Positions 5,913 through 6,880 of a stretch of DNA of 6,880 bases are shown piece after piece. A program made the position numbers and the translations under genes. Numbering within the stretch: position 1 is the stretch's first letter; each line of letters opens with the position of its first letter. Location of the stretch: assembly GCA_023402915.1 (NCBI GenBank), contig JAEYFO010000352.1, positions 1 to 6,880 on the forward strand, written 5' to 3'. The notes beneath the pieces were generated by a model that saw only the letters and a list, made by a program, of their open reading frames with translations, made no database searches and had not been told where the DNA came from. Source of the stretch: Bacillota bacterium (GTDB lineage: Bacteria; Bacillota; Clostridia; Christensenellales; CALWSW01).

Positions 5913-6880
5913 ATGAAACACGGAAAGAAACTGCTGTCCTGTGCGCTGGCATTGATGCTCGTTCTCGCCGTTACGGTGAGCGGCGCCTTTGCCGCTGAGG
6001 TGACGCCTCAGGTTCTTGCTGCGGAAAACGCTGTCTCCACCGCCAAGGCGGCGCTGACCGGCGAAAGCGCCAAGAACGCTTCCTATCTCAAGACCTACTT
6101 TGACGTGGAGCTTCCCGCCGTCGTCTCCGCCAAGGAGTTCAACGCGGCTCTGGTCAAGATCCTCGGCAGCGACAAGGTTGCCGCCGAAGCTCCCTTCACC
6201 GCGCTTGAAGCCGTAAAGACCGCCGTGTGCGCTGCGGACTATAAGGAAGTCGCTCTGTCCTATCCGAAGTTCAAGACGGACGCCTGCCTGTCCAAGAATA
6301 ACGTTGGCATCGTGGACGGCAAATATGCCGCTTACGTCGCCTGCGCCATCGACGCCGGTCTCATCAACGCGGACGAAGCCGCTGTTGCTGCGAAAAACGG
6401 CAGCGTTTCCGCGGAAGAAGCTGTCAACCTGCTGATGGCGGTTGCCGAAGCCAATGGCGTTGCCCGTAATTTCATCGGCTACTCCAACGATCCCGACATC
6501 GCCACCAAGATCGCCAAGGCTTGGGATTCCTATACGCTCTTCAACGACGAGCAGCTCGACAAGATCGGCACCGGCATCGTCCAGAGCAAGGCGACCACCG
6601 GCTTCAACATCAAGAAGGATTCTTATGACGCCCGCTTCCTGCCCGAACTGACCATCCAGTACGGCCATTCCAGCATCCGCCACGCCCATCAGCTGCTGGC
6701 TCTGCTCAACAGCGAAGGCATTGTCGCCAAGGTGCAGCTTGAGCCCAAGGTCTCCGCTTACCAGCACATGATGGAATGGGGCCCCATCGGCGCTCCCACT
6801 GCCACCAGCCAGACCCTCGAAGTTGCTGAAAACTTCTATGTGACCTATGCTGTGGAATACGACCTCAAGCTCGAGTTCGA
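5913..6880 (+). CDS. Secreted protein of unknown function (3'-truncated by the window end)
   Basis: The frame stays open for 322 codons from the ATG to the right edge, so the C-terminus is missing. The N-terminus MKHGKKLLSCALALMLVLA is a classic Sec signal peptide: a basic start, a hydrophobic core of about residues 7-23, and a likely signal peptidase I cut after AFA (25-27) or AFAA. The mature part is rich in Ala, Lys and Val, with few Cys. A region at about residues 94-185 alternates predicted helices and includes YAAYVACAIDAGLINADEAAV and VSAEEAVNLLMAVAEANG, faintly recalling S-layer homology modules, though I cannot see a complete one. Further on, QYGHSSIRHAHQLLALLNSEG and KVQLEPKVSAYQHMMEWG look like a compact conserved domain that I do not recognise. 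The strong promoter and the preference for GCC, AAG, ATC and GTC codons suggest high expression at the cell surface or outside the cell. It is separated from rny by a terminator, so it is its own unit. Confidence 0.85.
   Translation, partial: MKHGKKLLSCALALMLVLAVTVSGAFAAEVTPQVLAAENAVSTAKAALTGESAKNASYLKTYFDVELPAVVSAKEFNAALVKILGSDKVAAEAPFTALEAVKTAVCAADYKEVALSYPKFKTDACLSKNNVGIVDGKYAAYVACAIDAGLINADEAAVAAKNGSVSAEEAVNLLMAVAEANGVARNFIGYSNDPDIATKIAKAWDSYTLFNDEQLDKIGTGIVQSKATTGFNIKKDSYDARFLPELTIQYGHSSIRHAHQLLALLNSEGIVAKVQLEPKVSAYQHMMEWGPIGAPTATSQTLEVAENFYVTYAVEYDLKLEF

Noticed and set aside
5931..5942. LLSC near the N-terminus of the secreted protein, considered as a lipoprotein lipobox
   Set aside because: Cys at residue 10 comes before the hydrophobic core is complete. 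A normal signal peptidase I site follows at about residues 25-28.
5643..6767. A 374-codon open frame on the - strand opposite the secreted protein
   Set aside because: The + strand frame has a promoter, ribosome binding site and signal peptide. The - strand frame has none of these and is a shadow.

Overview
The window looks like chromosomal housekeeping DNA from a fairly GC-rich member of the Firmicutes, class Clostridia. This rests on the gene order rimO-pgsA-cinA-recA-rny, on the presence of RNase Y, on strong AGGAGG-type ribosome binding sites, and on SigA-type promoters sitting in AT-rich spacers. All genes lie on the + strand. I cannot name a genus from the sequence alone.

Layout: (1) 2-655 is the 3' half of rimO, the ribosomal protein S12 methylthiotransferase. 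It overlaps pgsA (652-1194, phosphatidylglycerophosphate synthase) by 4 bases, and cinA (1205-2449) follows 10 bases later. These three form one tightly packed transcription unit whose promoter is upstream of the window. (2) A 100-base spacer holds a clear recA promoter and, just upstream of it, a 14-base site matching 12 of 14 positions of the Gram-positive LexA (SOS) operator; recA (2550-3674) follows. (3) A 353-base spacer (3675-4027) holds a weak candidate recA terminator, an AT-rich palindrome, a large nested inverted repeat, a near-consensus promoter, and a roughly 120-base leader ending in a terminator-like hairpin directly before the rny ribosome binding site. (4) rny (4028-5566) encodes RNase Y and ends in a convincing intrinsic terminator. 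(5) A second AT-rich spacer (5567-5912) repeats the TTTTTCGAAAAA palindrome and ends in an almost perfect SigA promoter. It drives a secreted Ala/Lys-rich protein of unknown function (5913 to beyond the window end).

Functionally the window combines ribosome modification, acidic phospholipid synthesis, NAD salvage or nucleotide clean-up, recombination and SOS, and mRNA decay. These look like neighbours of convenience rather than one pathway. PgsA and RNase Y are both membrane proteins, and RecA is the only gene with a visible stress operator. I see no mobile element, CRISPR array, tRNA, rRNA or obviously new multi-gene system. The parts most worth a second look are the rny leader, the tandem operator-like palindromes before recA, the structured spacers, and the strongly promoted secreted protein at the right edge.
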